Positions 27,182 through 36,372 of a stretch of 64,000 nt of DNA are shown piece after piece (position 1 is the stretch's first letter; every line of letters starts with the position of its first letter). The DNA comes from JAYQKL01 sp965243245 (GTDB lineage Bacteria > Pseudomonadota > Alphaproteobacteria > RS24). Below the pieces are notes generated by a model. That model did not search any database and was not told the DNA's origin. It saw only the letters and a program-made list of their open reading frames with translations. The position numbers and the translations under genes were made by a program. The stretch is taken from positions 1,674,001-1,738,000 of the forward strand of contig OZ251536.1 of assembly GCA_965243245.1 (NCBI GenBank). Direction: 5' to 3'.

Positions 27182-28162
27182 TTATTCAGCTGCTTTGATA
27201 TTTGTTGTGGTATCTGTTTCGATATTTGTTTCGGCAAGAAATTTTTCAGCCTCCAGTGCCGCCATACAGCCCATGCCCGCCGCCGTGACAGCTTGGCGAT
27301 AAATATCGTCAGTTACATCGCCGGCCGCAAACACCCCCGCAATTGAAGTGCGCGTGCTATCTGGCGCGGTGATGAGATAGCCCTCTTGTTTGGTTTGCAA
27401 TTGCTTGGTGAATAATTCGGTTGACGGCGCATGACCAATAGCAATAAAAATGCCATCCGTTTTGAGCTTGCGCAACGCGCCCGTTTTTGTGTCTTTAAGC
27501 ATGGCACCTGTGACACTCAGTGGGTTTTCATCACCCAGCACTTCGGCAAGTGTGCTATTCCACGCCAGTTCAATTTTCTCATTCTTGTAGAGGCGGTTTT
27601 CTAAAATTTTCTCACAGCGCAAAGCCTCACGTCGGTGAACCAGCGTGACCTTTGAGGCAAATTTGGTCAAGAACAAAGCTTCCTCAACAGCCGTGTTGCC
27701 TCCCCCGACAACCAGAACTTCTTTGTCACGATAAAAGAATCCATCGCAGGTCGCACAAGCAGAGACACCAAAGCCTTGAAACTTGGTTTCAGTTTCCAAG
27801 CCAAGCCATTTGGCTTGTGCGCCAGTTGCAATCACCACCGTATCGGCAGTGTAAATTGTGCCGCTATCGCCACTACATCGGAAAGGGCGTAAGCTTAAAT
27901 CAGCTTTGGTGATGATGTCGGAAATGATCTCTGTGCCAACATTTGCGGCTTGTGCTTCTATTTGTTCCATGAGCCATGGACCTTGTACGGCATCGGCAAA
28001 GCCCGGATAGTTCTCGACATCTGTGGTAATTGTGAGTTGGCCACCGGGCTGAATACCGCGCACCATAACGGGATTTAGCATCGCCCGCGCCGCATAAATA
28101 GCGGCGCTATAGCCAGCAGGTCCAGAACCAATAATAAGAATTTTAGTGTGTTTTTCTGGCAT
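27182..28162 (-). CDS. trxB: Thioredoxin reductase
   Basis: 326-residue low-molecular-weight thioredoxin-disulfide reductase. FAD motif IIGSGPAGYSA near residue 10, the redox-active CATC at 136-139, the NADPH motif VVGGGNTAVEEA, and the C-terminal GVFAAGDVTD are all in order. It transfers electrons from NADPH to thioredoxin in the cytoplasm. It is the last gene of a four-gene minus-strand run (ELM1-like, 2OG oxygenase, unknown, trxB) and starts only 2 nt after the unknown gene, so its expression probably depends on the upstream promoter. The C-terminal tail is extended by an acidic TNIETDTTTNIK stretch. Confidence 0.96.
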   Translation of the reverse strand: MPEKHTKILIIGSGPAGYSAAIYAARAMLNPVMVRGIQPGGQLTITTDVENYPGFADAVQGPWLMEQIEAQAANVGTEIISDIITKADLSLRPFRCSGDSGTIYTADTVVIATGAQAKWLGLETETKFQGFGVSACATCDGFFYRDKEVLVVGGGNTAVEEALFLTKFASKVTLVHRREALRCEKILENRLYKNEKIELAWNSTLAEVLGDENPLSVTGAMLKDTKTGALRKLKTDGIFIAIGHAPSTELFTKQLQTKQEGYLITAPDSTRTSIAGVFAAGDVTDDIYRQAVTAAGMGCMAALEAEKFLAETNIETDTTTNIKAAE

Positions 28163-28164
28163 TT

Positions 28165-30132
28165 TTAGAATCCGAACATATGGTCAAGGCAAAAACTTTT
28201 ATCATCTTGTAAAAGCCCATGGAATCCAAACAATCGACAAGACGTATCGCGGATTAGGGCATAACCGCTTTTGCCTGTTTTTTTCAATTCAGCGGCGGAA
28301 AATAATTCAGACAGAAGAAAAAACGCAGAGCCGCCACAAGTAATTTCAAGCCTTTGTTCTGCCACCATGTCACCCATTTCACCAATCAGTTGAATCACGG
28401 TGCTTGATTTTTGGTGCCATGGCAAAGAAGCGGGATAAATTAATTTGCACATGGTTTCCAGTCCCATATGGTAGCCGATACGTAAAAAGAGCCGTGTCGT
28501 CAATCCGGGCGGAAAATTAATGTAGCTTTGCGGCTCGTCCTTATAAATTACTGGCGTGTTGAAAATATGCGCCCCAAAAATGGTCTCTGCGCGATGACCA
28601 GAGGCCTTTTGTTCGATACGCGCAAGGGCGTGCAACCAGCCATTACCATGTCCGCCATCACGGAAATCATAAAGCAACTCAACATGGCCATGTCCTGCGC
28701 TCAAGCTAATGTTTTCCTCAGCCATCCAGTCTTGCACATCAAGCCTGACATGGTCATTGCGGGCAATATTGCCAAGAAATTTTTCAGATTTTTCCAAGCC
28801 ATCAGCATCAATCAGTAAAGCCTTTACCGGCAGGCTCGCCTCATCGCGCGCCATAGGCGTGGGAAGCATAATTGTTTCAAAGCGATCAGTCGGCAACACA
28901 GGCAACGGCATAATATAACCTTTCCCCATGGTTTTGCTAAGATTAGGAATATTCATATCAGGTTTTAAATCTGTGCGCTCAACATTAGCATGGGCAATGC
29001 GGCGCTGGCGACCGGCGCGCTTGACTTCATAGCGTGGGCGCACAAAATACCGCCCAGCTGTAATCTCAATTTGGGCAGGAAACTTAGCTTGCGTTAGCAA
29101 TGTGCCAACATTAATCATGGCTGTCGCAAATGGCGCAATCGGCTGGTCATAAGTAACCAACTCATCATAGCCAATGCGCCCAAAACCAATAACGCCAGCA
29201 GGGATTTCCATTGGATGCGAGTTTTGAATAAATAAATTTAATATTTCATCGCTATCGGGTGCCGGCATCCCAGCATAATAATCTGCCGGCCAAGCATTCG
29301 CATCATGGTTGCAAGAAAGCGCCGCCCCCGCCTCGCCATAAATGTCTAGCGCGTATTTAATAACGTCATGTCCCTTAATACGAACGGCATGAATGTAAAG
29401 CGAGCCAGAAAAATCTGGCAAATTAAATCGTGTGCGAATATCTCGGCTATCCAAAATGACGGGAGCATTGGCTGCGGGAAGTTTTTCTTCCCATTCCATC
29501 AAAACAGTGCCGTTCTCATCAATCAGGCAGAGCCAAAGAGCCGGATCTGGTGCGCCATGAAAGCTCCAATAATTTGCCGTGGTGATTTTTGTGTGTAACC
29601 CGTCTTGATTATTTTGCGTATTGGTAATATCGCGGAACAAAGCAAAATTAGTCGCAAAATTAAGCGGGTCCAAATAGTGCCGCGGGTTTGAAAGCAAAGC
29701 ATCATCAATGCGAATTTCGTCTAGGCTAATCCAGTCGATTTGCTCAAAAATTGCGGCGAGCGGTGCTAAAATATGGTCTGCATCAAACAATAAGACCAGT
29801 ATTTTATCAGCCCCGCAATTGGCGATCTCTGTGAGTGGGCGTGCATTATGCCCCATAAATTCTGAGCCAAGGTCTTCAACACGCTGAACAAAATAGCCCG
29901 CCAAATCAAGCTGGCTTAGATCATAATAAGTATGAAAATTATTAATCATGCCCGTTGGGTCATAGATTGCAACTTTTTGGCTTTGTGCCAAACCAACCAT
30001 CAAGCCTTGCGCGCGTTGTGCTGTTTGGGGGTGACCCAATGCCTTAAACAGACTTTGCCCGCCCGCATTATTTCCCGGCCGCCACCCTTGGGATAAATCC
30101 GCATTTGAAAATGTTTTGATTTCAAGTGACAT
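28165..30132 (-). CDS. Large conserved-looking hypothetical protein, family not recognised
   Basis: 655 residues, no signal peptide, no membrane segment and no motif I can name. It is mostly beta-rich with several aromatic/glycine patches, for example NADLSQGWRPGNNAGGQ near the N-terminus and HGHVELLYDFRDGGHGNGW around 490-510. Many histidines and aspartates occur, but no clear metal motif. The frame is intact over its full length with host-like codon use. It is 24 nt downstream of the 2OG oxygenase gene and 2 nt before trxB, so it is co-transcribed. A link with the oxygenase, as substrate or partner, is possible but is inference. Confidence 0.75.
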   Translation of the reverse strand: MSLEIKTFSNADLSQGWRPGNNAGGQSLFKALGHPQTAQRAQGLMVGLAQSQKVAIYDPTGMINNFHTYYDLSQLDLAGYFVQRVEDLGSEFMGHNARPLTEIANCGADKILVLLFDADHILAPLAAIFEQIDWISLDEIRIDDALLSNPRHYLDPLNFATNFALFRDITNTQNNQDGLHTKITTANYWSFHGAPDPALWLCLIDENGTVLMEWEEKLPAANAPVILDSRDIRTRFNLPDFSGSLYIHAVRIKGHDVIKYALDIYGEAGAALSCNHDANAWPADYYAGMPAPDSDEILNLFIQNSHPMEIPAGVIGFGRIGYDELVTYDQPIAPFATAMINVGTLLTQAKFPAQIEITAGRYFVRPRYEVKRAGRQRRIAHANVERTDLKPDMNIPNLSKTMGKGYIMPLPVLPTDRFETIMLPTPMARDEASLPVKALLIDADGLEKSEKFLGNIARNDHVRLDVQDWMAEENISLSAGHGHVELLYDFRDGGHGNGWLHALARIEQKASGHRAETIFGAHIFNTPVIYKDEPQSYINFPPGLTTRLFLRIGYHMGLETMCKLIYPASLPWHQKSSTVIQLIGEMGDMVAEQRLEITCGGSAFFLLSELFSAAELKKTGKSGYALIRDTSCRLFGFHGLLQDDKSFCLDHMFGF

Positions 30133-30156
30133 GCACTACAAACTCCAGCCCAGCAG

Positions 30157-30816
30157 TCAGGTTTTATTTCTGTTTAAGGCACTAAGGGGATTCAGCTTTT
30201 TGATAAAGGCAGAAAACCTATGTCGTCTTTGTTCATGCGTTACGACTTTTTCATCTGTTACCCAATTCATCTGAACGGCACGGCGGATACCCTCAAACGG
30301 CTCATGCCCATGCCATGAATGATTGCACCGCTTAAACACAAGCAAAGTGCCTTGATTGGGATTTATTTCCTCAATCATATTATTGAGGTCATGTGGGTCA
30401 CGCAGGATTCGCAATCGCCCGCCATCGGACTGCCAAGCGGTATCATTTAAATAGAGCAAAACCGTGATGAGTTTGGTTTCGCTATCATTATGAATTTTGC
30501 CATTATGGAGCGCACATTTTCCGCGCACCGTGAACATAGTGGGATAGTCTTTGAGCTTCATGTTAAACTTTTTTTCAATGAGTTTGCGAAAAGCATCGGC
30601 GTCCATTTCTGCGAGCAGTTCGGCAAAAGTGCCTTTAATGTCTAATGCGCCGGGCGGAAATGAACCCGATTTCTCAATATAAGGAAAATCGGTGGTGATT
30701 TGCTTAAAGGCTGTTTCATTGATAAAATTCTCAACAACAAGATAGTCATAAGGATCTGTTTTTAAGGCTGTCGTATCAAGGGCTGTTAAATTTAGGTGGT
30801 TTGTCTGCCTAGACAT
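30157..30816 (-). CDS. 2-oxoglutarate/Fe(II)-dependent oxygenase (prolyl 4-hydroxylase-like)
   Basis: 219 residues. The metal facial triad fits H109-x-D111 in KIHNDSET and a distal histidine within NHSWHGHEPF (166-171), with R178 in GIRRAVQM as the 2-oxoglutarate carboxylate ligand. The double-stranded beta-helix strands ETKLITVLLYLND and GTLLVFKR flank these. Such enzymes hydroxylate proteins or small molecules. I prefer ATG 30816, preceded by AGGAAA, over GTG 30837. It lies 38 nt after the ELM1-like gene in a minus-strand operon ending in trxB. The substrate is unknown. Confidence 0.85.
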   Translation of the reverse strand: MSRQTNHLNLTALDTTALKTDPYDYLVVENFINETAFKQITTDFPYIEKSGSFPPGALDIKGTFAELLAEMDADAFRKLIEKKFNMKLKDYPTMFTVRGKCALHNGKIHNDSETKLITVLLYLNDTAWQSDGGRLRILRDPHDLNNMIEEINPNQGTLLVFKRCNHSWHGHEPFEGIRRAVQMNWVTDEKVVTHEQRRHRFSAFIKKLNPLSALNRNKT

Positions 30817-30854
30817 GGTGATTTCCTGATGATTCACTATCTTATTTAAGTCTC

Positions 30855-31901
30855 TTATAGACTGTTTTTTTCTCTTTTGCGAATGGCATCTATAATTTTA
30901 TCTGCAATTTTTGGGGTGGCGTTAATGCCTTTCACCAATGGCACTGATAGGGAAGAATTAGAAGTAAGCGTAGTCAAAACTTTAGCGTCCAAAGGGGCGG
31001 CATGGGTTGTGTCATAAACGCCCTTGTGGAAACGCTCAAACCGTTTTGAGCCGCCGTGCAATGGATAAACATAAACCGCCGCGCCGCTCACGCAGGCTTC
31101 ACCCACCATATTAACGCTATCACAGGTCACGATAAGTGCATTTGCTAGCCCTAATATCCCGCGATAAGGGTTTGGGGTGCCTGTTTTTGGACTCCATAAA
31201 AAATAATCGCGCCCTGAAAGATTTTTAACTAAGGCTTGCTCCAAGCCTTTAGGTGTTCGCTGTGAAAGGCTTATCATCAGATAATGCCCAGCGTCAGCAA
31301 GCGTCCGCAAAGCATGCAATAGGGCTTTTATATCTTTATTGCTGAAGGGGTAAATCTTGTTGGCACCGCCAATCAGCACGCCGATTAACTTACCCGTTAG
31401 CCTATCAGTGCGGTTTTGATTATCTATGGGCGGTGCTAAGAGCTTAGGTTTCCACTGTTTTGCGGCTTGGGCAAGATTGTCAGTTGTCAGACCATGCGGC
31501 GATAACAGAGTCGTATAGACGTTCTCGCCTTTTAAAAGGTCATGCGCAGGGCTCCAGACAAAATCAAAATGGTGAGGGCTAATATGCGGGTTCTGCAACA
31601 CAATCGTAAAGCATTTATCGGCACTGGCACGCTTTATATGGCGGGCAAGTGGAATTGATTTTCGCCCCGAAGCGATCAGTATATCCGGATAGGGCGGCAT
31701 GCAGTCGGCAGGTTGGTGAGCTGGTCCATAAGGTGCGAGTAACCGATACGGCAGTGCAAGCGAGATGGTTTTGCGCGTGATGCTGTTTGGGGGGGGCTTA
31801 AGTTTTTGAGCCAATTCAGTCGCAATGGCATTGGTTTGGATTTCAAAACCTGCCATGCCATTTGTCAAAGTCCAGATGGCGTTTGTGGATATGTTGTTCA
31901 T
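30855..31901 (-). CDS. ELM1/DUF1022-family protein (GT-B-like fold)
   Basis: 348 residues of the family named after plant mitochondrial fission factor ELM1. Typical pieces are WTLTNGMAGFEIQT at the N-terminus, PDILIASGRKSIPLA, VLQNPHISPHHFDFVW, LIGGANKIYPF, and VTCDSVNMVGEACVSGA followed by YPLHGGSKRFERF. The last resembles a nucleotide-sugar pocket of GT-B glycosyltransferases, so a glycosyltransferase-like activity is suspected. In other alphaproteobacteria it sits near trxB/lrp, as here. I use ATG 31901, matching the family start; the frame extends upstream to 31952. Confidence 0.85.
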   Translation of the reverse strand: MNNISTNAIWTLTNGMAGFEIQTNAIATELAQKLKPPPNSITRKTISLALPYRLLAPYGPAHQPADCMPPYPDILIASGRKSIPLARHIKRASADKCFTIVLQNPHISPHHFDFVWSPAHDLLKGENVYTTLLSPHGLTTDNLAQAAKQWKPKLLAPPIDNQNRTDRLTGKLIGVLIGGANKIYPFSNKDIKALLHALRTLADAGHYLMISLSQRTPKGLEQALVKNLSGRDYFLWSPKTGTPNPYRGILGLANALIVTCDSVNMVGEACVSGAAVYVYPLHGGSKRFERFHKGVYDTTHAAPLDAKVLTTLTSNSSLSVPLVKGINATPKIADKIIDAIRKREKNSL

Positions 31902-32044
31902 TTTGGTCAATTTCTGGCTACTGAATGAAAGGCATCTTAAGAGAAAAAACACCTAGCGAATAGTGAAATATATTGCGTATATGAGTAATAATGTTACCTT
32001 TATGGGGCTTAATGTTACACTAATCGCCTTTCTAAGGGGTAGAG

Positions 32045-32515
32045 ATGCGTAAAAAAAGGCTTGACCAAACAGATATTAAAATCATTGCGACTTTGCTTGC
32101 TGAAGGTCGGATAACGAATAAGGCTCTTGCGGACAGGGTTGACATTTCGGCGCCGCCTTGTTTGCGGCGTGTGCGCGCGCTTGAAAAGGCGGGCTATATT
32201 ATTGGCTATCATGCAGAGGTCGATGCGGCTTTACTTGGGTATACGGTGACTGTGTTTGCGATGGTTGGGCTGGAAAGCCAAGCTGAGGCAGATTTGCAAG
32301 CGTTTGAGGCACTGGTCGGGAGTTGGCAAGAAGTGCGTGAATGTCATATGCTGAATGGTGATATTGATTTTATTTTAAAAATTGTTGCCACGGATCTGAC
32401 GAGCTTCCAGACTTTTTTGACTCAAAAATTGACGTCGGCGCCAAATGTAGCCAATGTCAAAACTTCCATGACCATACGCCAATCGAAAAAACAGGCTGGC
32501 GTGCCAGTGGTGTAA
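32045..32515 (+). CDS. Lrp/AsnC-family transcriptional regulator
   Basis: 156 residues. The N-terminal helix-turn-helix contains LDQTDIKIIATLLAEGRITNK and VDISAPPCLRRVRALEKAG, and a RAM (AsnC_trans_reg) domain with LGYTVTVFAMVGLE and MLNGDIDFILKIV follows. Such proteins bind amino acids and form dimers or octamers to control amino-acid metabolism. The start follows AAGGGGTAGAG. It is divergent from the ELM1-like operon, which may be a target. This position between trxB and greA is usual in alphaproteobacteria. The DNA site is not recognisable by eye. Confidence 0.93.
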   Translation: MRKKRLDQTDIKIIATLLAEGRITNKALADRVDISAPPCLRRVRALEKAGYIIGYHAEVDAALLGYTVTVFAMVGLESQAEADLQAFEALVGSWQEVRECHMLNGDIDFILKIVATDLTSFQTFLTQKLTSAPNVANVKTSMTIRQSKKQAGVPVV

Positions 32516-32522
32516 CCACTGG
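32504..32522. terminator. Perfect 8-bp hairpin between convergent lrp and greA
   Basis: CCAGTGGT-GTA-ACCACTGG overlaps the end of the Lrp-family gene and its TAA stop. The stem is strong but there is no T-run on either side. Being symmetric, it may stop or stabilise transcripts from both directions. Confidence 0.4.
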
Positions 32523-32553
32523 TGTGTCACGAAATAGAGCTTAAAAATAGATT

Positions 32554-33030
32554 TTAAATATATTGAACGTTCATAATTTCGTAAAACTTGCTACCGCCCG
32601 GCGTGCGCACCTCGACGCTGTCGCCGGTTTCTTTGCCAATCAAGCCGCGTGCAATCGGCGATGCAATCGAAATTTTACCATCTTCGACATTTGCCTCATA
32701 TTCACCGACAATCTGATATGTCATTTTTTTTTCTGTATCCTCGTCGATTAAATCAACCGTCGCGCCAAACTGTACCCGAGAACTGCCCACCAAGACTTTA
32801 ATGTCGATCACCTCGGCACGATTAATCATGTCCTCAAGTTCTTTAATGCGCCCCTCATTGTGGCTCTGTTGTTCTTTAGCGGCATGATATTCGGCATTTT
32901 CGGATAAATCGCCATGCGCACGCGCTTCGGCAATCGCCGCAATAATCTGCTGACGCTCTGGGCCTTTTAAGGTTTTAATTTCTTGATCCAGAGCTTCATA
33001 GCTATCAGGAGTCATCGGAACTGTATCCAT
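32554..33030 (-). CDS. greA: Transcription elongation factor GreA
   Basis: 158 residues, the normal GreA size. An N-terminal coiled-coil with PERQQIIAAIAEARAHGDLS, the tip acidic pair in HGDLSENAEYHAAKEQQ, and a C-terminal FKBP-like domain with SPIARGLIGKETGDSVEVRT. It rescues backtracked RNA polymerase by stimulating transcript cleavage. It lies 64 nt downstream of carB on the same strand, part of the conserved alphaproteobacterial car-greA-lrp-trxB neighbourhood. Confidence 0.97.
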   Translation of the reverse strand: MDTVPMTPDSYEALDQEIKTLKGPERQQIIAAIAEARAHGDLSENAEYHAAKEQQSHNEGRIKELEDMINRAEVIDIKVLVGSSRVQFGATVDLIDEDTEKKMTYQIVGEYEANVEDGKISIASPIARGLIGKETGDSVEVRTPGGSKFYEIMNVQYI

Positions 33031-33094
33031 TGCGTATAACCTTTACATTACAAGCTTATGTTGTGAAAAAATAACGCACAGGTCAATAGAGGTT

Positions 33095-36000
33095 TTAAAA
33101 GATATCTTCCTGTTTTTGTTTTTTAGCGTAATTTTGTAATGAGCAGACTTCAAAACGTGACGCTTTTTGGCGCATGGTGATAGCTGCGCTCGCCGCTTCG
33201 GCACCTGCAAGGGTCGTGTAATAAGGTATTTTATTTATCAAAGCTGTGCGGCGGATGGACTTGCTGTCAAACAGCGATTGCTCGCCCTCGGTTGTGTTGA
33301 TGACGAGCTGGACATCATCATTTTTAATCGCATCAACAATATGCGGGTGCCCTTCCTGCACTTTATTGATCGGCGTAACCGTGACATTGTTTTTCGCCAA
33401 GAAAGATGCCGTGCCATGTGTCGCAAGCAGTGAAAAACCAATTTTCTCAAGTTTTTGGGCAATCCCAAGAGCGCGTTGCTTATCCATATCACGCACTGAA
33501 ATAAAAGCTGTTCCGCTGACCGGCAGTTGCGTGCCGCTACCGAGCTGGCTCTTATCAAAAGCTGTCGCAAAATCCATCGCCAGTCCCATGACTTCGCCAG
33601 TTGAGCGCATTTCAGGCCCGAGCACCGTGTCAACACCTTGGAAACGGGCAAATGGGAAAACCGCCTCCTTGACCGCAATATGCTTGAGCTTTTGAGTGAC
33701 TAAATTAAAATCACGCAAAGGCTGGCCTGCCATTAGCCGTGCCGCGATATTGGCAATCGGTAGGCCCAGCACTTTGGCAACAAAAGGAACAGTACGGCTG
33801 GCACGTGGGTTCACCTCAAGCACATAAATAGTGCTTCCTTGAACGGCGAACTGCACATTCATCAATCCAATAACCTTTAAAGCAATCGCCATTTTAGAGG
33901 CTTGGCGTCCTAATTCGTCAATCGTGTCTTGCGCCAAAGAATGAGGCGGCATAGAACAAGCACTATCGCCTGAATGTACGCCGGCCTCTTCAATATGTTC
34001 CAAAATGCCAGCGACAAAAACTTGAGTGCCATCACTAAGCACATCGACATCAACTTCTATGGCTTCGCGTAAATAACCATCAATAAGCACCGGACTGTTG
34101 CCAGACACAATCACGGCTTGGCGCATATAACGCTCAAGTTGACCATCCGTGTGGACGATTTCCATCGCCCGTCCGCCAAGCACATAACTTGGACGAATGA
34201 CAACCGGGAAACCAATTTTTTTAACAATCTTGCGCGCTTCGTGCGCACTGCGCGCAATTCCGTTAGGCGGTTGTTTCAGCTTCAATGTGTCGAGTAAATC
34301 TTTAAATCTGTCGCGGTCTTCGGCTAAGTCAATGGCATCGGGGTTTGTTCCAAGAATCGCAATTCCGTTTTCCTCCAATGCTTGAGAAAGTTTAAGCGGC
34401 GTCTGACCCCCAAACTGTACAATCACGCCCATAAGTTCGCCCTTAGCACTCTCGCAAGCCAGTAGCTCCAGCACATCTTCTTGTGTTAATGGCTCAAAAT
34501 AAAGCCGATCGGAAGTATCATAATCGGTTGAAACGGTCTCAGGATTGCAATTGACCATGATGCTTTCAACATCAATATCACGAAGCGCATAAGCGGCATG
34601 GCAACAACAATAGTCAAACTCAATGCCTTGACCAATTCGATTAGGGCCGCCGCCAAGAATAACCGCTTTTTTGCGCCCTGTCGGTGCGGCTTCATTCTGG
34701 TTTGCAAAGGGTGAGGGCGTATCATAGCTTGAATAAAGATAGGGTGTCTTGGCAGCAAATTCGGCGGCGCATGTGTCAATGCGCCGATAAAAAGGGCGCA
34801 CATCCAAATCATGGCGAAGCTGGCGGACTTGTTTTTCGGTTGCATTGCTTAAAGTCGCCAGACGCATATCTGAAAAGCCCATTTTCTTCAAATGTCTGAA
34901 ATTGGGTGCATCTTTTGGCAGACCATATTCGCGCAGTTTGGCTTCGATCTCGACAATCCCCTTAAGTTGTTCAATAAACCATGGGTTAAAACCCGATAGC
35001 GCGGCAATTTCTTTTTCGCTCATACCAAAGCGTAACGCATCGCCAATATGGAGTAAGCGTTGCGGCGTTGGTGTTTTGAGTGCATGGCGCAATTTAGTGA
35101 TGGCGGTCTCGTCATTAGCTTGTAAATCGGTCAATTGCTCATCCATGCCGGTAAGTCCGATTTCAAGCGAACGTAGAGCCTTTTGCAGGCTTTCTTGAAA
35201 ACTGCGTCCAATTGCCATGCTTTCGCCAACCGATTTCATGGCGGTGGTCAGGCGCGGCTCAGAGCCGGGGAATTTCTCAAACGCAAAGCGCGGAATTTTA
35301 GTCACGACATAATCAATTGTTGGCTCAAAGCTAGCTGGTGTTACGCCTGTAATGTCATTGGTGAGTTCATCGAGCGTATAACCGACGGCTAATTTAGCGG
35401 CGATTTTCGCAATCGGGAAGCCTGTCGCCTTTGACGCCAATGCTGAGGAACGCGACACCCGCGGGTTCATTTCGATAATGACCAAACGCCCGTCGACAGG
35501 GTTGACGGCAAACTGAACATTTGAGCCGCCTGTTTCTACGCCAATTTCGCGCAAAACAGCGATCGACGCGTTGCGCATGATCTGGTATTCGCGGTCGGTG
35601 AGTGTCAATGCCGGAGCTACCGTGATGCTGTCGCCAGTATGGACGCCCATCGGATCGACATTCTCGATAGAGCAAATAATAATGCAGTTATCCTTGCTAT
35701 CGCGCACGACCTCCATTTCATATTCTTTCCAGCCGATAATGCTTTCTTCAATGAGCACTTCTGCAACCGGTGATGCTTCCAGCCCGCTTGTGACAATATC
35801 AATAAATTCTTCTTTATTATATGCGACCCCGCCGCCTGTGCCGCCCATGGTGAAAGAGGGGCGAATAATGGTTGGTAAGCCGACATAGTCAAGCGCGTCC
35901 AATGCTTCTTCAAGTGTTTTCACAACACGCGAGCGCGCACTTTCAAGATTAATTTTATCCATAGCTTGGCGGAATAAAAGCCTGTTTTCAGCTTTGTTGA

Positions 36001-36367
36001 TAGCCTCAAGGTCAGCCCCGATCATTTTTACATTATGTTTTTCCAGCACACCATTTTCAGCCAGCGCAATCGCCGTATTCAATGCCGTCTGCCCGCCCAT
36101 AGTCGGAAGAAGTGCATCCGGTTTTTCAATCTCAATAATACGCGTCACCGCTTCTAGCGTAATCGGTTCAATATAAGTTGCGTCCGCCAATTCGGGGTCT
36201 GTCATAATCGTTGCGGGGTTGGAGTTGATTAAAATCACGCGGTAGCCCTCTTCTTTGAGAGCTTTACAGGCTTGTGTGCCTGAATAATCAAACTCACATG
36301 CCTGACCAATAATAATCGGGCCGGCGCCAATCATGAGGATGCTTTTAATATCGGTGCGCTTAGGCAT
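33095..36367 (-). CDS. carB: Carbamoyl-phosphate synthase large subunit
   Basis: 1090 residues, full length. Two homologous ATP-grasp halves are evident: MIGAGPIIIGQACEFDYSG at the N-terminus and ILGGGPNRIGQGIEFDYCC near residue 575, each followed by an FTMGGTGGGVAYN- or YVLGGRAME-type grasp. The C-terminal MGS-like domain begins around GTAFISVRDMDKQRALG. It makes carbamoyl phosphate from bicarbonate, ammonia from CarA and two ATP, for arginine and pyrimidine synthesis. Unusually, carA is not directly upstream: a methyltransferase/nuclease gene lies between, ending 5 nt before this start. Confidence 0.98.
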   Translation of the reverse strand: MPKRTDIKSILMIGAGPIIIGQACEFDYSGTQACKALKEEGYRVILINSNPATIMTDPELADATYIEPITLEAVTRIIEIEKPDALLPTMGGQTALNTAIALAENGVLEKHNVKMIGADLEAINKAENRLLFRQAMDKINLESARSRVVKTLEEALDALDYVGLPTIIRPSFTMGGTGGGVAYNKEEFIDIVTSGLEASPVAEVLIEESIIGWKEYEMEVVRDSKDNCIIICSIENVDPMGVHTGDSITVAPALTLTDREYQIMRNASIAVLREIGVETGGSNVQFAVNPVDGRLVIIEMNPRVSRSSALASKATGFPIAKIAAKLAVGYTLDELTNDITGVTPASFEPTIDYVVTKIPRFAFEKFPGSEPRLTTAMKSVGESMAIGRSFQESLQKALRSLEIGLTGMDEQLTDLQANDETAITKLRHALKTPTPQRLLHIGDALRFGMSEKEIAALSGFNPWFIEQLKGIVEIEAKLREYGLPKDAPNFRHLKKMGFSDMRLATLSNATEKQVRQLRHDLDVRPFYRRIDTCAAEFAAKTPYLYSSYDTPSPFANQNEAAPTGRKKAVILGGGPNRIGQGIEFDYCCCHAAYALRDIDVESIMVNCNPETVSTDYDTSDRLYFEPLTQEDVLELLACESAKGELMGVIVQFGGQTPLKLSQALEENGIAILGTNPDAIDLAEDRDRFKDLLDTLKLKQPPNGIARSAHEARKIVKKIGFPVVIRPSYVLGGRAMEIVHTDGQLERYMRQAVIVSGNSPVLIDGYLREAIEVDVDVLSDGTQVFVAGILEHIEEAGVHSGDSACSMPPHSLAQDTIDELGRQASKMAIALKVIGLMNVQFAVQGSTIYVLEVNPRASRTVPFVAKVLGLPIANIAARLMAGQPLRDFNLVTQKLKHIAVKEAVFPFARFQGVDTVLGPEMRSTGEVMGLAMDFATAFDKSQLGSGTQLPVSGTAFISVRDMDKQRALGIAQKLEKIGFSLLATHGTASFLAKNNVTVTPINKVQEGHPHIVDAIKNDDVQLVINTTEGEQSLFDSKSIRRTALINKIPYYTTLAGAEAASAAITMRQKASRFEVCSLQNYAKKQKQEDIF

Positions 36368-36372
36368 TTGCG

